From CAZGKX01 sp964525945 (GTDB lineage Bacteria; Pseudomonadota; Gammaproteobacteria; Legionellales; Legionellaceae), in the NCBI GenBank assembly GCA_964525945.1, contig CAZGKX010000031.1, forward strand, positions 1 to 29,251: a stretch of 29,251 bases of DNA. The letters run 5' to 3'. Both the position numbers and the translations under genes were made by a program. The notes beneath the pieces were generated by a model that did not search any database, had not been told where the DNA came from, and was given only the letters and a program-made list of their open reading frames with translations. Positions 1-7,601 of this stretch are shown here, one piece after another (positions within the stretch are counted from its first letter, which is position 1; each line of letters starts with the position of its first letter).

Positions 1-1299
1 GCCATTGCTTATGAGCCACATGATTTCCCCGCCAATTGCACATTGCCAAACAACATTCCTTGTGTACCCGTTCCAGATTTAGCCACAAAACTTGCTGACA
101 TCGCCAGTAAATTTTATAAATACCCAACGCGTTCTTTGCAAATTACTGGGGTAACCGGCACCAACGGTAAAACCACCATTGCTTATCAATTGGCACAAGC
201 CCATGGTTTGCTTGGAAAAAAAGCCACTTATGTCGGTACTTTGGGGTATGGGGATGTGCATGCTTTGCAGCCCTTAGTTAACACCACGCCAGAGGGTTTG
301 TGCATGGAACAGGTTTTGTGTAACTGCGAGCAACAGCACGTTCAACACGTGTGCATGGAGGTGTCTTCGCATGCATTAAGCCATGGTCGGGTCAATAACA
401 TTGATTTTGAACATGCCATCTACACGAACTTAAGCCATGAGCATCTTGATTTTCATCAAACTATGGACGCCTATGCGGAAGCGAAAGCCCGGTTGTTTAA
501 TAAGCCCTCTCTGAAGTGGGCGATCATCAACCAAGACGATGCTTACAGTGAATTGATGTTGATGCAATTGCCGGAGCGTTGCCAAAAACTAACCTATGGT
601 TTGCATCGATTATGTGACATTTGGGCGTCTAACATTCAAATTAAAATGAATGGCAGTGAGTTTGACGTGGCAACGCCTTGGGGCATGTACCATTTAACGA
701 TCAAAGCACTGGGTATGTTTAACATCTACAATAGCTTGGCTGTTTTTGCGAGCTTATTGGCGCATGGTTATGCTGCGAACGATGTGGTGCCTGTTATCGG
801 GATGTTACAAGCGTCCCCGGGTCGTATGGAGGTTGTGAAGCAAGAACCGTGCGTGATCGTGGATTACGCCCATACCCCTGATGCATTGGAAAACGTTTTA
901 TCCACACTGGTGCAGCTAAAAACCACGGCATCTTCCATGGCCAACAAAGGACAGGTTTGGGTGGTTTTTGGTTGCGGTGGCGATCGTGATAAAACCAAAC
1001 GGCCAATGATGGGTCGAATTGCAAGCCAGTATGCGGATCAAGTGATTCTGACCAGTGATAACCCTCGTACCGAAGAACCTCTGGCCATTATTGATGAAAT
1101 TGCTACTGGATTAATTACCACTGATAAATCAACCAAAATCGTTGATCGGGAGCAAGCCCTTCATTATGTCATGGAACATGCCAACAGTAACGATATCGTT
1201 TTAATCGCCGGCAAAGGCCATGAATCTTATCAACAAATAGGCAACCACCGCATTGACTTTTCCGATCAAGATATCATAAAAAAATGGAACCGTGCCTAA
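1..1299 (+). CDS. murE: UDP-N-acetylmuramoyl-tripeptide synthetase MurE (5' end outside window)
   Basis: MurE is the cytoplasmic ATP-dependent ligase that adds the third residue, normally meso-diaminopimelate, to UDP-MurNAc-L-Ala-D-Glu in peptidoglycan precursor synthesis. The frame is open from base 1, so the gene starts upstream; the TTG at 43 is an internal codon and not a start. About 432 codons are present, against roughly 490 in the family, so about 60 N-terminal residues are missing. Visible signatures are the Mur-ligase ATP loop GTNGKTT, the central-domain HEHLDFH segment, the C-terminal YAHTPDALE segment, and SDNPRTEEP. The DNPR box is the known marker of meso-DAP-specific MurE. The gene converges on trhO, with 37 bases between them. 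Confidence 0.97.
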   Translation, partial: AIAYEPHDFPANCTLPNNIPCVPVPDLATKLADIASKFYKYPTRSLQITGVTGTNGKTTIAYQLAQAHGLLGKKATYVGTLGYGDVHALQPLVNTTPEGLCMEQVLCNCEQQHVQHVCMEVSSHALSHGRVNNIDFEHAIYTNLSHEHLDFHQTMDAYAEAKARLFNKPSLKWAIINQDDAYSELMLMQLPERCQKLTYGLHRLCDIWASNIQIKMNGSEFDVATPWGMYHLTIKALGMFNIYNSLAVFASLLAHGYAANDVVPVIGMLQASPGRMEVVKQEPCVIVDYAHTPDALENVLSTLVQLKTTASSMANKGQVWVVFGCGGDRDKTKRPMMGRIASQYADQVILTSDNPRTEEPLAIIDEIATGLITTDKSTKIVDREQALHYVMEHANSNDIVLIAGKGHESYQQIGNHRIDFSDQDIIKKWNRA

Positions 1300-1304
1300 C
1301 CATC

Positions 1305-1330
1305 GAGCCGCTCCTTCACGGGTACGGCTC
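1305..1330. terminator. weak hairpin between convergent murE and trhO
   Basis: GAGCCG at 1305-1310 can pair with CGGCTC at 1325-1330 across a 14-base loop, between the two converging stop codons. There is no clean T-run on either side, so a terminator role is only suggested by position. Confidence 0.3.
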
Positions 1331-1336
1331 CGGGGT

Positions 1337-2044
1337 TTATTCGGCTTGAATGGCGATGCGTTCGTCGAACACAAAGCATGCGCCTTCCCACATCGATTCT
1401 GCTGCGGGGATGGTGTCAAAATAATTTAACACGCCGCCTTCGAGTTGATACACGTTATTAAATCCCAGACTTTTTAAATAAGCCGTCGATTTTTCGCAAC
1501 GAATTCCACCGGTGCAAAACATGGCAATTTTTTTATCTTTTTTATCCAACAAATGTTGTTGTACGTAAGCTGGGAAATCACGAAAATTTTCGGTGTTGGG
1601 ATTAATCGCTTGTTTGAACGTACCCAGCTCAACTTCATAGGTGTTGCGAGTGTCAATGAGCACTACGTCTGGATCAGCAATCAAGGCATTCCATTCTTGG
1701 GGTTCAACACGGGTACCCGCTAACGCCAATGGATCCACACCAGGTACGCCCAATGTCACAATTTCTTTACGGAATTTCACTTTTGCTTTTTCATAAGGCA
1801 TTAAGTCATCATACGTTTCTTTAAAATGCAGATCAGAAAAACGAGAATCTGTGCGTACAAAATCGTAAAATTGATGCATGTCATTGGGTTTCCCGGCGGC
1901 ACCACCATTTATTCCTTCTTGAGCCAGAATAATTGTTCCCAAAATTTGATGTTGTTTCATTGCTAACAACAAAGGCTCTCTCAGCAATTCAAAATCATTT
2001 AAAGGGATAAATTTATAAAAAGAGGCGATGATATAGTCTTTCAT
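1337..2044 (-). CDS. trhO: tRNA uridine(34) hydroxylase TrhO, rhodanese-like (short form)
   Basis: Member of the YceA/UPF0176 family, known to catalyse oxygen-dependent 5-hydroxylation of U34 in tRNAs as a step towards cmo5U/mo5U. The protein has 235 residues. An N-terminal acylphosphatase-like part (GTIILAQEGINGG, about residues 36-48) precedes a rhodanese domain with the family signature CTGGIRCEK; Cys177 is the expected active-site cysteine and Cys183 follows. The chain ends at FDERIAIQAE, where the E. coli protein continues into a cysteine-rich tail, so this is the short family form; the frame after the stop gives no hint of a broken tail. ATG start, with AGG about 9 bases upstream. It is transcribed towards murE and looks monocistronic. 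Confidence 0.93.
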   Translation of the reverse strand: MKDYIIASFYKFIPLNDFELLREPLLLAMKQHQILGTIILAQEGINGGAAGKPNDMHQFYDFVRTDSRFSDLHFKETYDDLMPYEKAKVKFRKEIVTLGVPGVDPLALAGTRVEPQEWNALIADPDVVLIDTRNTYEVELGTFKQAINPNTENFRDFPAYVQQHLLDKKDKKIAMFCTGGIRCEKSTAYLKSLGFNNVYQLEGGVLNYFDTIPAAESMWEGACFVFDERIAIQAE

Positions 2045-2224
2045 TGTCTAACCTGGATAGTGTTTGAGTTTGTGAATGATGTTCAGTCATGCGCAATATA
2101 CCATAATTTAGTGTTTTAATAAATCAACATTTGCTTCGCATGATTTTAGGAATACATTTATTTCATGAGGCTAGGTAATTCATCAGAATTGTGAGATCAT
2201 TTTTCTAATAATAGAGGGGATGTT

Positions 2225-2863
2225 ATGAAATTTGCAGTATTGACCACCATTTTATTAGCCACAGGCGCGACTTATGGCGGGGTTGGCGTTGACAATGGAT
2301 GGTATTCGAGCGCTTTTGGAGGCTACACTTATTTATCATCGAATATAAATACACATTATTATGGTTTTTTGCTTTCCAATGCGCATTATTTTTATGGTTA
2401 TAATGTTGGTGGTAGCATGGGTTATCAAAAGAATGCTCTTCGCTATGAATTTCAATACACGTACTTATATGCAGCAACAGATCGTTATAATGTAAATCAG
2501 AAAAAAGCACGCGACGTCGATGGTGGTACAAAAGCCAATGTTCTTATGGCAAATTTTTATTATGATTTTCCTGAAATATTTATGTCCATTTCTCCTTTTC
2601 TTGGAGTTGGTATTGGTTATGCCTTTATGGATGCTACTTTAAACAGTACTAGCCGCTTTGACCGCCCTCATTTTAACACCGACCAAAACGCCTTTGCTTA
2701 TCAAGGAGGCGGTGGTTTGACATATAATTTTTCGAAACAATTTGCAATGAATGCAGCATACCGTTATACAGCAACAACGAATGGTGAGCATTGGGGCAGG
2801 CCACTTCAAGCCCAAATGGGAAGTTTTGGAATAGTATACCGATTTGATAAAGGCAATGATTAG
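2225..2863 (+). CDS. outer-membrane beta-barrel protein (porin/opacity type)
   Basis: A 212-residue protein with a short N-terminal signal peptide (MKFAVLTTILLATGATYG, cleavage probably near residue 18-20). Alternating aromatic and small residues follow, typical of a small eight-stranded barrel: repeated strands such as YNVGGSMGYQ, LRYEFQYTYLY, ISPFLGVGIGYAF, FAYQGGGGLTYNF and MNAAYRYTATT, and a final strand GSFGIVYRF close to the C-terminus. I infer insertion in the outer membrane through BamA; the ligand or role (adhesion, barrier, OmpW-like pore) cannot be told from sequence. The start is supported by AGAGGGG 5-11 bases upstream of the ATG. Proteins of this kind are common and multicopy in Legionellales. 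Confidence 0.8.
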   Translation: MKFAVLTTILLATGATYGGVGVDNGWYSSAFGGYTYLSSNINTHYYGFLLSNAHYFYGYNVGGSMGYQKNALRYEFQYTYLYAATDRYNVNQKKARDVDGGTKANVLMANFYYDFPEIFMSISPFLGVGIGYAFMDATLNSTSRFDRPHFNTDQNAFAYQGGGGLTYNFSKQFAMNAAYRYTATTNGEHWGRPLQAQMGSFGIVYRFDKGND

Positions 2864-2940
2864 GCATCTTGGGTATTCACTGACGGCGGATATTGTGGCA
2901 TGCTTCCTGTTTTTATTGGTTCATTAATACCCACTTACCC

Positions 2941-3600
2941 ATGATTATTTTAAAATATACACGATTAGGTAAAGAATTTTTTTCTTGCCCCCCGGACCCC
3001 TCCACTGTTTTTTATGCAGGGAACATCGCCGTTAATTGTGAGGCCAATTCCTATTCCATAAAGTCTTTATTTACTTTTAAGGAATTATTGGCAGAAGAAC
3101 AAGACGATACGTTTCGGTTTTTGGTGGATACAACAGGCAAGTTGTGGTTTTCTTCCGAAACTCGTCCCTCAAATATTGCACCCAAGCATTTTCAAATGAC
3201 AGGGGAACCTTTGGAATTGGCACGTTGTTTGACAGCAGGAAATATTAAATTTAAAAATAGAAAAGGTGCAATTTTAAAAAACATTTACCATCGGAGTGGC
3301 GATTTTCATCCTTCGGTCCTTTCTTTGCGTTGGTTATTAGCCATTCTTCTTGTGAATGAAAAATCTCTTCCTTTTAAGCTGCCTCGATTGCTTGTTATTA
3401 AAGAGTTAAAGAATGAGAAAGTTTATAAACATGTATGGCGCTTGAAGACGATCAGAAAATGGGTAGAAGGTTTGCATTGTAATGAAACGCTTATAAATCA
3501 ATTACGTCAACCCAACTTAGACAACAAAATAGTGCATTATGAAGCAATAAAGTATGAAGGAAAATCCGCGAAGAGGAGTGACTCTCAAAATAGCAACTGA
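2941..3600 (+). CDS. uncharacterised protein with toxin/effector-like SGDFHP motif
   Basis: A 219-residue protein if started at ATG 2941; an in-frame TTG at 2893 would add 16 residues but has no ribosome site. I do not recognise it as a named family. The middle section (FRFLVDTTGKLWFSSE, then AGNIKF, then a GAILKNIYHRSGDFHPS stretch followed by SLRWLLAILL) resembles a pattern I recall from C-terminal parts of bacterial toxins and effectors: a short beta-strand 'L.V...G.L', then 'AG.I.F..G.I..I...SG.F.P'. The C-terminal third is basic and rich in Lys/Arg, with no membrane segment and no signal peptide. It lies downstream of the outer-membrane protein gene on the same strand (77-base gap). Function is unknown; an effector or toxin-derived protein is a possibility only. 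Confidence 0.6.
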   Translation: MIILKYTRLGKEFFSCPPDPSTVFYAGNIAVNCEANSYSIKSLFTFKELLAEEQDDTFRFLVDTTGKLWFSSETRPSNIAPKHFQMTGEPLELARCLTAGNIKFKNRKGAILKNIYHRSGDFHPSVLSLRWLLAILLVNEKSLPFKLPRLLVIKELKNEKVYKHVWRLKTIRKWVEGLHCNETLINQLRQPNLDNKIVHYEAIKYEGKSAKRSDSQNSN

Positions 3601-3692
3601 TTCAAATCGAGCAGCATATTTGGGACAGATGGATATTTTATTTTTTTTGAAACAGGTTTTAAAATTATATTGTAAAGGTCAATACTTTGTGT

Positions 3693-3779
3693 TGGTACCG
3701 AGGGTGGGACTCGAACCCACACGATGTCACCATCACCGGATTTTGAATCCGGCGCGTCTACCAATTCCGCCACCCCGGC
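3693..3779 (-). tRNA. tRNA-Leu (anticodon CAA)
   Basis: Read on the minus strand the 87 bases fold as a class II tRNA: acceptor GCCGGGG pairing with CCTCGGT (with two G-T pairs), an A discriminator and encoded CCA. The D-arm contains AATTGGTAGAC. The anticodon stem CCGGA/TCCGG surrounds loop TTCAAAA, giving anticodon CAA (reads UUG). There is a long variable arm, and the T-arm is GTGGG-TTCGAGT-CCCAC. The CAA loop matches the E. coli tRNA-Leu(CAA) loop. No other tRNA is adjacent. Confidence 0.97.
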
Positions 3780-3792
3780 ACTACAGGGGCCT

Positions 3793-3820
3793 ATTATAGC
3801 AAAGAATGGGGTGGATACAA
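3793..3820 (-). promoter_or_regulatory. tRNA-Leu promoter with GC-rich discriminator
   Basis: On the minus strand a perfect -10 TATAAT (3793-3798) lies 16 bases from a -35 TTGTAT (3815-3820). The bases just after the -10 are AGGCCCC, a GC-rich discriminator of the kind that makes stable-RNA promoters sensitive to stringent control. The predicted start is a few bases before the tRNA 5' end. Confidence 0.75.
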
Positions 3821-3865
3821 TGGGTAATGAAAAAATATTCAGCTTTAAAGACCGTTTTACATTCC

Positions 3866-4723
3866 TTAACTCAACATGGCGTCTTTGGTCGGCGTTATTT
3901 TTCGATGGTGACGGGTGGCGTATAACTTGGTAATTTCTGCTCCGATGAAAAAAATTTGTGCAGAATAATAAACCCAAACTAAGATCACAATGATAGAACC
4001 TGCTGCACCAAATGCTGTAGCAATTTGTGTTTTTTCCAAGTAAATGCCCAGTAAAAATTTACCCATGATAAACATAAGTGCCGTAATGAATGCACCTAGC
4101 CATACGTCCCGCCATTTCAGTTGAACGTCAGGTAATATTTTAAACATTAAAGCAAACAACACCGTGATAAACAATAAATAAGCGCAGCCACTAATCATGA
4201 ATTGCACGGCCATCGCTTGGCTCCATAACGGGTTCACATGGCTGGACAAAAAAGTCAAAAAAGTACTTAATACCACGGATAATAACAATAAGCTGGCGAT
4301 CAAAAGAACCATTGCAAACGATAAAATACGCTCGCTAACATAACTCATTAAGCTACGATCGGGCTTGGCTTTAACCCCCCAGATCAAATTTAAGCCGCCT
4401 TGAATTTCACCAAATAAACCTGAGGCACCCATCACTAAAACGATACCGCCAATCCCATTGGCAAGGGCGGACGTCTTTGGCTGATGGGCCGTTTCAAGCA
4501 TCATTTGTATTTGCTGGGTTACTTCTGGGTCAAACACGCGGTTGATTTTGGCCAGCACTTCTCCACGTGCAATGTCTGGGCTTAAAAATACCCCCATCAG
4601 GGCAATGCAAATCAGCAGAATGGGTGCGAGCGAGAAAAGCATGTAATAAGCCAATGCCGCAGATAAACTGGCGATACGGTGTTCACTCCATGCTTCAATC
4701 AATTGTCGAACAAAAACTGGCAT
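3866..4723 (-). CDS. YihY/BrkB-family inner-membrane protein
   Basis: About 285 residues, polytopic. Conserved YihY/BrkB features are visible: an early SLSAALAYYMLFSLAPILL segment, a GLFGEIQGGLNLIWGVKAKP loop, and a late FGAAGSIIVILVWVYYSAQIFFIGAEITKLYA segment. About six hydrophobic stretches fit the family's usual six transmembrane helices. The family was once called ribonuclease BN, a name now dropped because RNase BN activity belongs to RNase Z; its real role is not established. I prefer the ATG at 4723 (MPVFVRQL) with GGA 11 bases upstream; an alternative GTG three codons earlier (4732) has its only purine run too close. It lies downstream of the YopJ-like gene on the same strand, with a perfect palindrome between them. 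Confidence 0.85.
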   Translation of the reverse strand: MPVFVRQLIEAWSEHRIASLSAALAYYMLFSLAPILLICIALMGVFLSPDIARGEVLAKINRVFDPEVTQQIQMMLETAHQPKTSALANGIGGIVLVMGASGLFGEIQGGLNLIWGVKAKPDRSLMSYVSERILSFAMVLLIASLLLLSVVLSTFLTFLSSHVNPLWSQAMAVQFMISGCAYLLFITVLFALMFKILPDVQLKWRDVWLGAFITALMFIMGKFLLGIYLEKTQIATAFGAAGSIIVILVWVYYSAQIFFIGAEITKLYATRHHRKITPTKDAMLS

Positions 4724-4759
4724 CTGATGCACGATCCGGGGTGCTTTGTCGTAGTATAG

Positions 4760-4780
4760 ACCGTATTTTAAAAATACGGT
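4760..4780. repeat. perfect 10+1+10 palindrome upstream of yihY
   Basis: ACCGTATTTT (4760-4769) is mirrored exactly by AAAATACGGT (4771-4780) around a single A. It begins on the base next to the TGA stop of the YopJ-like gene and precedes a -10-like TATACT (minus strand, 4753-4758) for yihY. No T-run follows on either strand, so it looks more like an operator or RNA-processing hairpin than an intrinsic terminator. Confidence 0.6.
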
Positions 4781-5500
4781 TCAAAAAAACGTAGACTTAG
4801 CTGCAATATCCTGAGTATGCTCTTCTTCCATTTTTTGTAGGCGTGCAGCATAACGGGTTTGTTTGTGCTGTATGCCTGTGTTGATGTGTTTGTTTATTGG
4901 CGGATAAAAAACAAAATGCGAGCAAGCATAATCGAGAATATTGTGTCCTTTTTTATCCACAGGTTTTTGCAATAGAGCAGGATTTTTTTCCGACCAACTT
5001 TTTAGGAACCCAACAGACTGGGAGTTTCTGGCCAACACCGGGGGTAAATGTCTGGGATCGAGGTTATACACACCACTTGCATAATTTGTATCCTGCTCAC
5101 GGTATCGATTAACGTGTTCATGCAAATACTCTAATTTCGACATATGAAAAATATGATCAATGGTAAAAATACTACAACTTTCTCCATCTTTTTGAATAGC
5201 CAAGGATTTTCCATCAACCTCCACGTCTTCACAAAGCGTTAATTGGGTGTCAGGAAGGTTGGTGGCGGCATGGATGATCACGTCTAAATTTCTAGGATCG
5301 CCTGCTGAATCAAAATAAAAAACGTTCAACTGTGTTTCTGTGACGAGGATATCCAAGGCTGTCCAATGATCATATTCTTGGCCTGTTTCGTCCAATCCAT
5401 CACGTTTATAAGCCACTTGAAGGCGGCGAGTGAAGGGCTCCGCTGCTTGCAATCGATCATGGTGCAATTGCGCCATGAAAGACGCAATATCGCCAACCAC
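4781..5500 (-). CDS. YopJ/C55-family acetyltransferase-like protein, C-terminal catalytic part
   Basis: The frame encodes 239 residues from a GTG at 5500 and is open back to 5554. YopJ-family enzymes are secreted effectors that acetylate Ser/Thr/Lys of host proteins with a His-Glu/Asp-Cys triad. Here the triad is readable: His45 in YDHWTALDIL, Asp64 in FYFDSAGDP and Cys109 in IQKDGESCSIF. His-to-acid spacing is 19 and acid-to-Cys 45; in YopJ (H109, E128, C172) the values are 19 and 44. Gln103 stands six residues before the Cys, as in YopJ's QRSSSEC. The later segment LPPVLARNSQ...EKNPALLQKPVDKKGHNIL also fits the family's C-terminal pattern. No ribosome site precedes the GTG; the true start is probably the 5838 ATG, reached through a frameshift near 5542. 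No signal peptide is seen. Host target unknown. Confidence 0.78.
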   Translation of the reverse strand: MVGDIASFMAQLHHDRLQAAEPFTRRLQVAYKRDGLDETGQEYDHWTALDILVTETQLNVFYFDSAGDPRNLDVIIHAATNLPDTQLTLCEDVEVDGKSLAIQKDGESCSIFTIDHIFHMSKLEYLHEHVNRYREQDTNYASGVYNLDPRHLPPVLARNSQSVGFLKSWSEKNPALLQKPVDKKGHNILDYACSHFVFYPPINKHINTGIQHKQTRYAARLQKMEEEHTQDIAAKSTFF

Positions 5501-5541
5501 GACATGGGCATCAATAACGCGGGTTCTCTTTTTATGGGCAA

Positions 5542-5838
5542 TTAATTTTCCAGATCATTCGGGCTGAACGCATAGCTAGGGGTGGTTTTACTCGGTGCCT
5601 TGTTTTGAATGGCTGTGCCATCGACAATGGCTCTTAAATCACGCGCGATGAATGTATAATCTGGGCTTGGTTGGCCTGCGTTCCCAGAGGGGGTGACGGA
5701 GAGAAAACGCGTAATGGGGTGAGTCTCAAAAAAATCAGGGGGCGGTTGGAGAAAAGTCTCGAGTTCTTCGGTCGAGGAAAGACGGGGTCTTTCCGTCACT
5801 TCTTCCGATACCTGTACCGACAAGTTTTTATTATGCAT
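5542..5838 (-). CDS. N-terminal part of the YopJ-like gene (broken frame)
   Basis: This 98-codon frame has a good start: ATG with GAGGTG about 6 bases upstream and its own promoter. It ends AFSPNDLEN and then TAA. Adding one A to the four-A run just before that stop gives ...NDLEKLIAHKKRTRVIDAH and runs straight into the catalytic frame, making a 352-residue protein with His158, Asp177 and Cys222. The N-terminal sequence is Pro/Ser/Thr-rich (TERPRLSSTEELETFLQPPP) and looks disordered, as is common for the leader of secreted effectors. It is therefore read as the front of the same gene and not a separate protein. Whether the break is a real mutation, a sequencing error in the A-run, or a recoding site cannot be decided here. 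Confidence 0.65.
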   Translation of the reverse strand: MHNKNLSVQVSEEVTERPRLSSTEELETFLQPPPDFFETHPITRFLSVTPSGNAGQPSPDYTFIARDLRAIVDGTAIQNKAPSKTTPSYAFSPNDLEN

Positions 5839-5947
5839 TTTTCACCTCAATATTAACCCATTTAAAAGCCAAGAAAATATTGGCGTAATGCAAGTGCATC
5901 GCTCAATTATGATTAAATGTTGAGCTTTTACTTTAAATAAAGTATGT

Positions 5948-5976
5948 ATTGTAAATTAATTCGGCATATTTTTCAA
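5948..5976 (-). promoter_or_regulatory. sigma-70 promoter for the YopJ-like gene
   Basis: On the minus strand, -35 TTGAAA (5971-5976), a 17-base spacer, and -10 TACAAT (5948-5953). It starts 12 bases downstream of the glpD stop codon, giving a roughly 100-base leader. The YopJ-like gene can thus be transcribed independently of glpD. The remaining bases of 5839-5988 are AT-rich with no other signal I recognise. Confidence 0.65.
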
Positions 5977-5988
5977 TGAAATCAATGC

Positions 5989-7512
5989 TTAAATACTCAG
6001 TATTTGTGCAGTTTTCTTTACGGTATTCAATTGCAGTTCTTTAAGATAGCCACTCAGGTGGGTTTGTTCATCCGCATCCATATTAAAACCTAATTTAGTT
6101 CGTCGCCACAGAATATCAGCGTTTGTCACAGCCCATTCCTGATGAACCAAATAATCCACCTCGCATTGATAGAGCATGGCGGAGAAGCGAATTCCTAAAT
6201 CAGCCATCTTGGTACAATTTGCCAAAATACAGTCGGTGCGCGTGCCATAATTCTCTAAATAATGCGTAAGGAGTGGTTTATCCAGCCAATGATAGCATTG
6301 ATGGGCATACTCAAAATACTCTGGCAACGGTTTGTTTTGGAAAATTGCGCCAGGTAAAGGCATGTTTTGGGTATTTGAGGGGGGTAAATTTGGAAATACC
6401 GGAGCCAGTGCATCGAGAGCTTGTTGAGCCAATTGACGGTAAGTGGTTATTTTCCCCCCATAAATGGTTAAAGAGGGTGCGGGTTGCTGCGTAAAACGCA
6501 CACAGTAATCCCGGCTAAGCGCAGACGCTTTTTTGCCAATGGCGGATAAAAGTGGCCGAATCCCACTCCAATTGTACACAATATCGTTCGGTGTGATTTG
6601 TTTTTTAAAATAATAATTGCTCAAATCGCAGAGGTAGCTGATTTCTTGTTGATCAATATGAACAGCATCCAATGCACCCTGGTAATCGACATCTGTGGTG
6701 CCAATCATCGTGTAGCCGTGGTAGGGGATTATAAAAACAATGCGTTTATCTTCATGCTGCAACATGTAAGCATGTTCACCTTCGTACAATTTAGGAACCA
6801 CAATGTGACTCCCTTTGACCAATGACATGTGATGCTGCAAAGGAATTTGCAGTAATTCACTCACTGCCGATACCCACGGACCGGTGGCATTGATCACCGC
6901 TTTAGCGTTTATCTGAAACAAGCCTTGCGTGGTTGATTGCAGGGTGAGTTGCCATCCATGGTGACGGATTTCGGCTTTAACGAGACGTGTTTTTGTTAAA
7001 ATAGATGCGCCATGTTCAGCGGCTTGAATGGCATTGGCAATGGTTAACCGGGCATCATCCGTTGTGCAATCATAGAATGAAAACCCTTTGTTAAATTGTT
7101 CCTGCAGCGGTTGGAAATAATCAAGGGTTGTTTTTCGACGGATCAATTGACTGTTTGGCAAGGCATTGATACGGCTTAAATGATCATAAATAAATAACCC
7201 TGTTTTAAGCAGCCAAAGGGGACGTGTTTTTTTACGAAAGGGTAAAATAAAGCGTTGAGGATGCACAAGATGGGGCGCAATTTGCAACAAGGTTTGTTGC
7301 TCATCGAGGGCTTTTTTGACCAACTTAAAGTCAAAATATTCTAAATACCTCAATCCCCCATGGATAAGTTTGCTGCTATTGGATGACGTTTGCGAAGCCA
7401 AATCGTCTTGTTCGCATAAAACAACGGAGAGACCTCGTGCAACTGCATCAGCTGCACAACCACAACCATTGATGCCACCGCCAATAATGGCTAGATCAAA
7501 AACGTGATCCAT
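5989..7512 (-). CDS. glpD: aerobic glycerol-3-phosphate dehydrogenase GlpD
   Basis: A flavoprotein that oxidises sn-glycerol-3-phosphate to dihydroxyacetone phosphate at the inner face of the cytoplasmic membrane and passes electrons to quinone. It has 507 residues, the family's usual length. The FAD Rossmann motif IIGGGINGCG (residues 9-18) is followed by LCEQDDLASQTSSNSSKLIHGGLRYLE, the family signature, and later by TIYGGKITTYRQLA. The ATG start at 7512 has GAGGA about 13 bases upstream. It is divergent from glpK with an 89-base shared upstream region, a common layout for glycerol genes. No glpF or glpR is present in the window. Confidence 0.97.
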   Translation of the reverse strand: MDHVFDLAIIGGGINGCGCAADAVARGLSVVLCEQDDLASQTSSNSSKLIHGGLRYLEYFDFKLVKKALDEQQTLLQIAPHLVHPQRFILPFRKKTRPLWLLKTGLFIYDHLSRINALPNSQLIRRKTTLDYFQPLQEQFNKGFSFYDCTTDDARLTIANAIQAAEHGASILTKTRLVKAEIRHHGWQLTLQSTTQGLFQINAKAVINATGPWVSAVSELLQIPLQHHMSLVKGSHIVVPKLYEGEHAYMLQHEDKRIVFIIPYHGYTMIGTTDVDYQGALDAVHIDQQEISYLCDLSNYYFKKQITPNDIVYNWSGIRPLLSAIGKKASALSRDYCVRFTQQPAPSLTIYGGKITTYRQLAQQALDALAPVFPNLPPSNTQNMPLPGAIFQNKPLPEYFEYAHQCYHWLDKPLLTHYLENYGTRTDCILANCTKMADLGIRFSAMLYQCEVDYLVHQEWAVTNADILWRRTKLGFNMDADEQTHLSGYLKELQLNTVKKTAQILSI

Positions 7513-7601
7513 GTCTTTTGTATCCTCAGGGTGTTTGCTATAACTTAGATATTAAACCGCTTTTTCCTCACTGAATTTATTATAACTGGGACAACCTACG
7601 A
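7513..7601. promoter_or_regulatory. divergent glpD/glpK promoter region
   Basis: These 89 AT-rich bases must hold both promoters. TATAAC (plus strand, near 7581) is a plausible glpK -10, and TATAGC (minus strand, near 7540) a possible glpD -10, but neither has a convincing -35. I see no clear GlpR-type operator. Confidence 0.4.

Noticed and set aside
2893..2940. TTG start for the unknown protein at 2941
   Set aside because: No ribosome site precedes it, and the added residues show no similarity to a signal or domain.
3585..3977. 130-codon open frame on the minus strand across tRNA-Leu
   Set aside because: It covers the whole tRNA and its promoter as well as the yihY 3' end; it is open by chance.
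4760..4780. Palindrome as an intrinsic terminator
   Set aside because: No T-run follows on either strand, and the stem is mostly A-T.
5326..5541. 71-codon frame at the YopJ-like break point as a separate gene
   Set aside because: It is the third frame over the catalytic region, has no family features and ends inside the conserved His segment.
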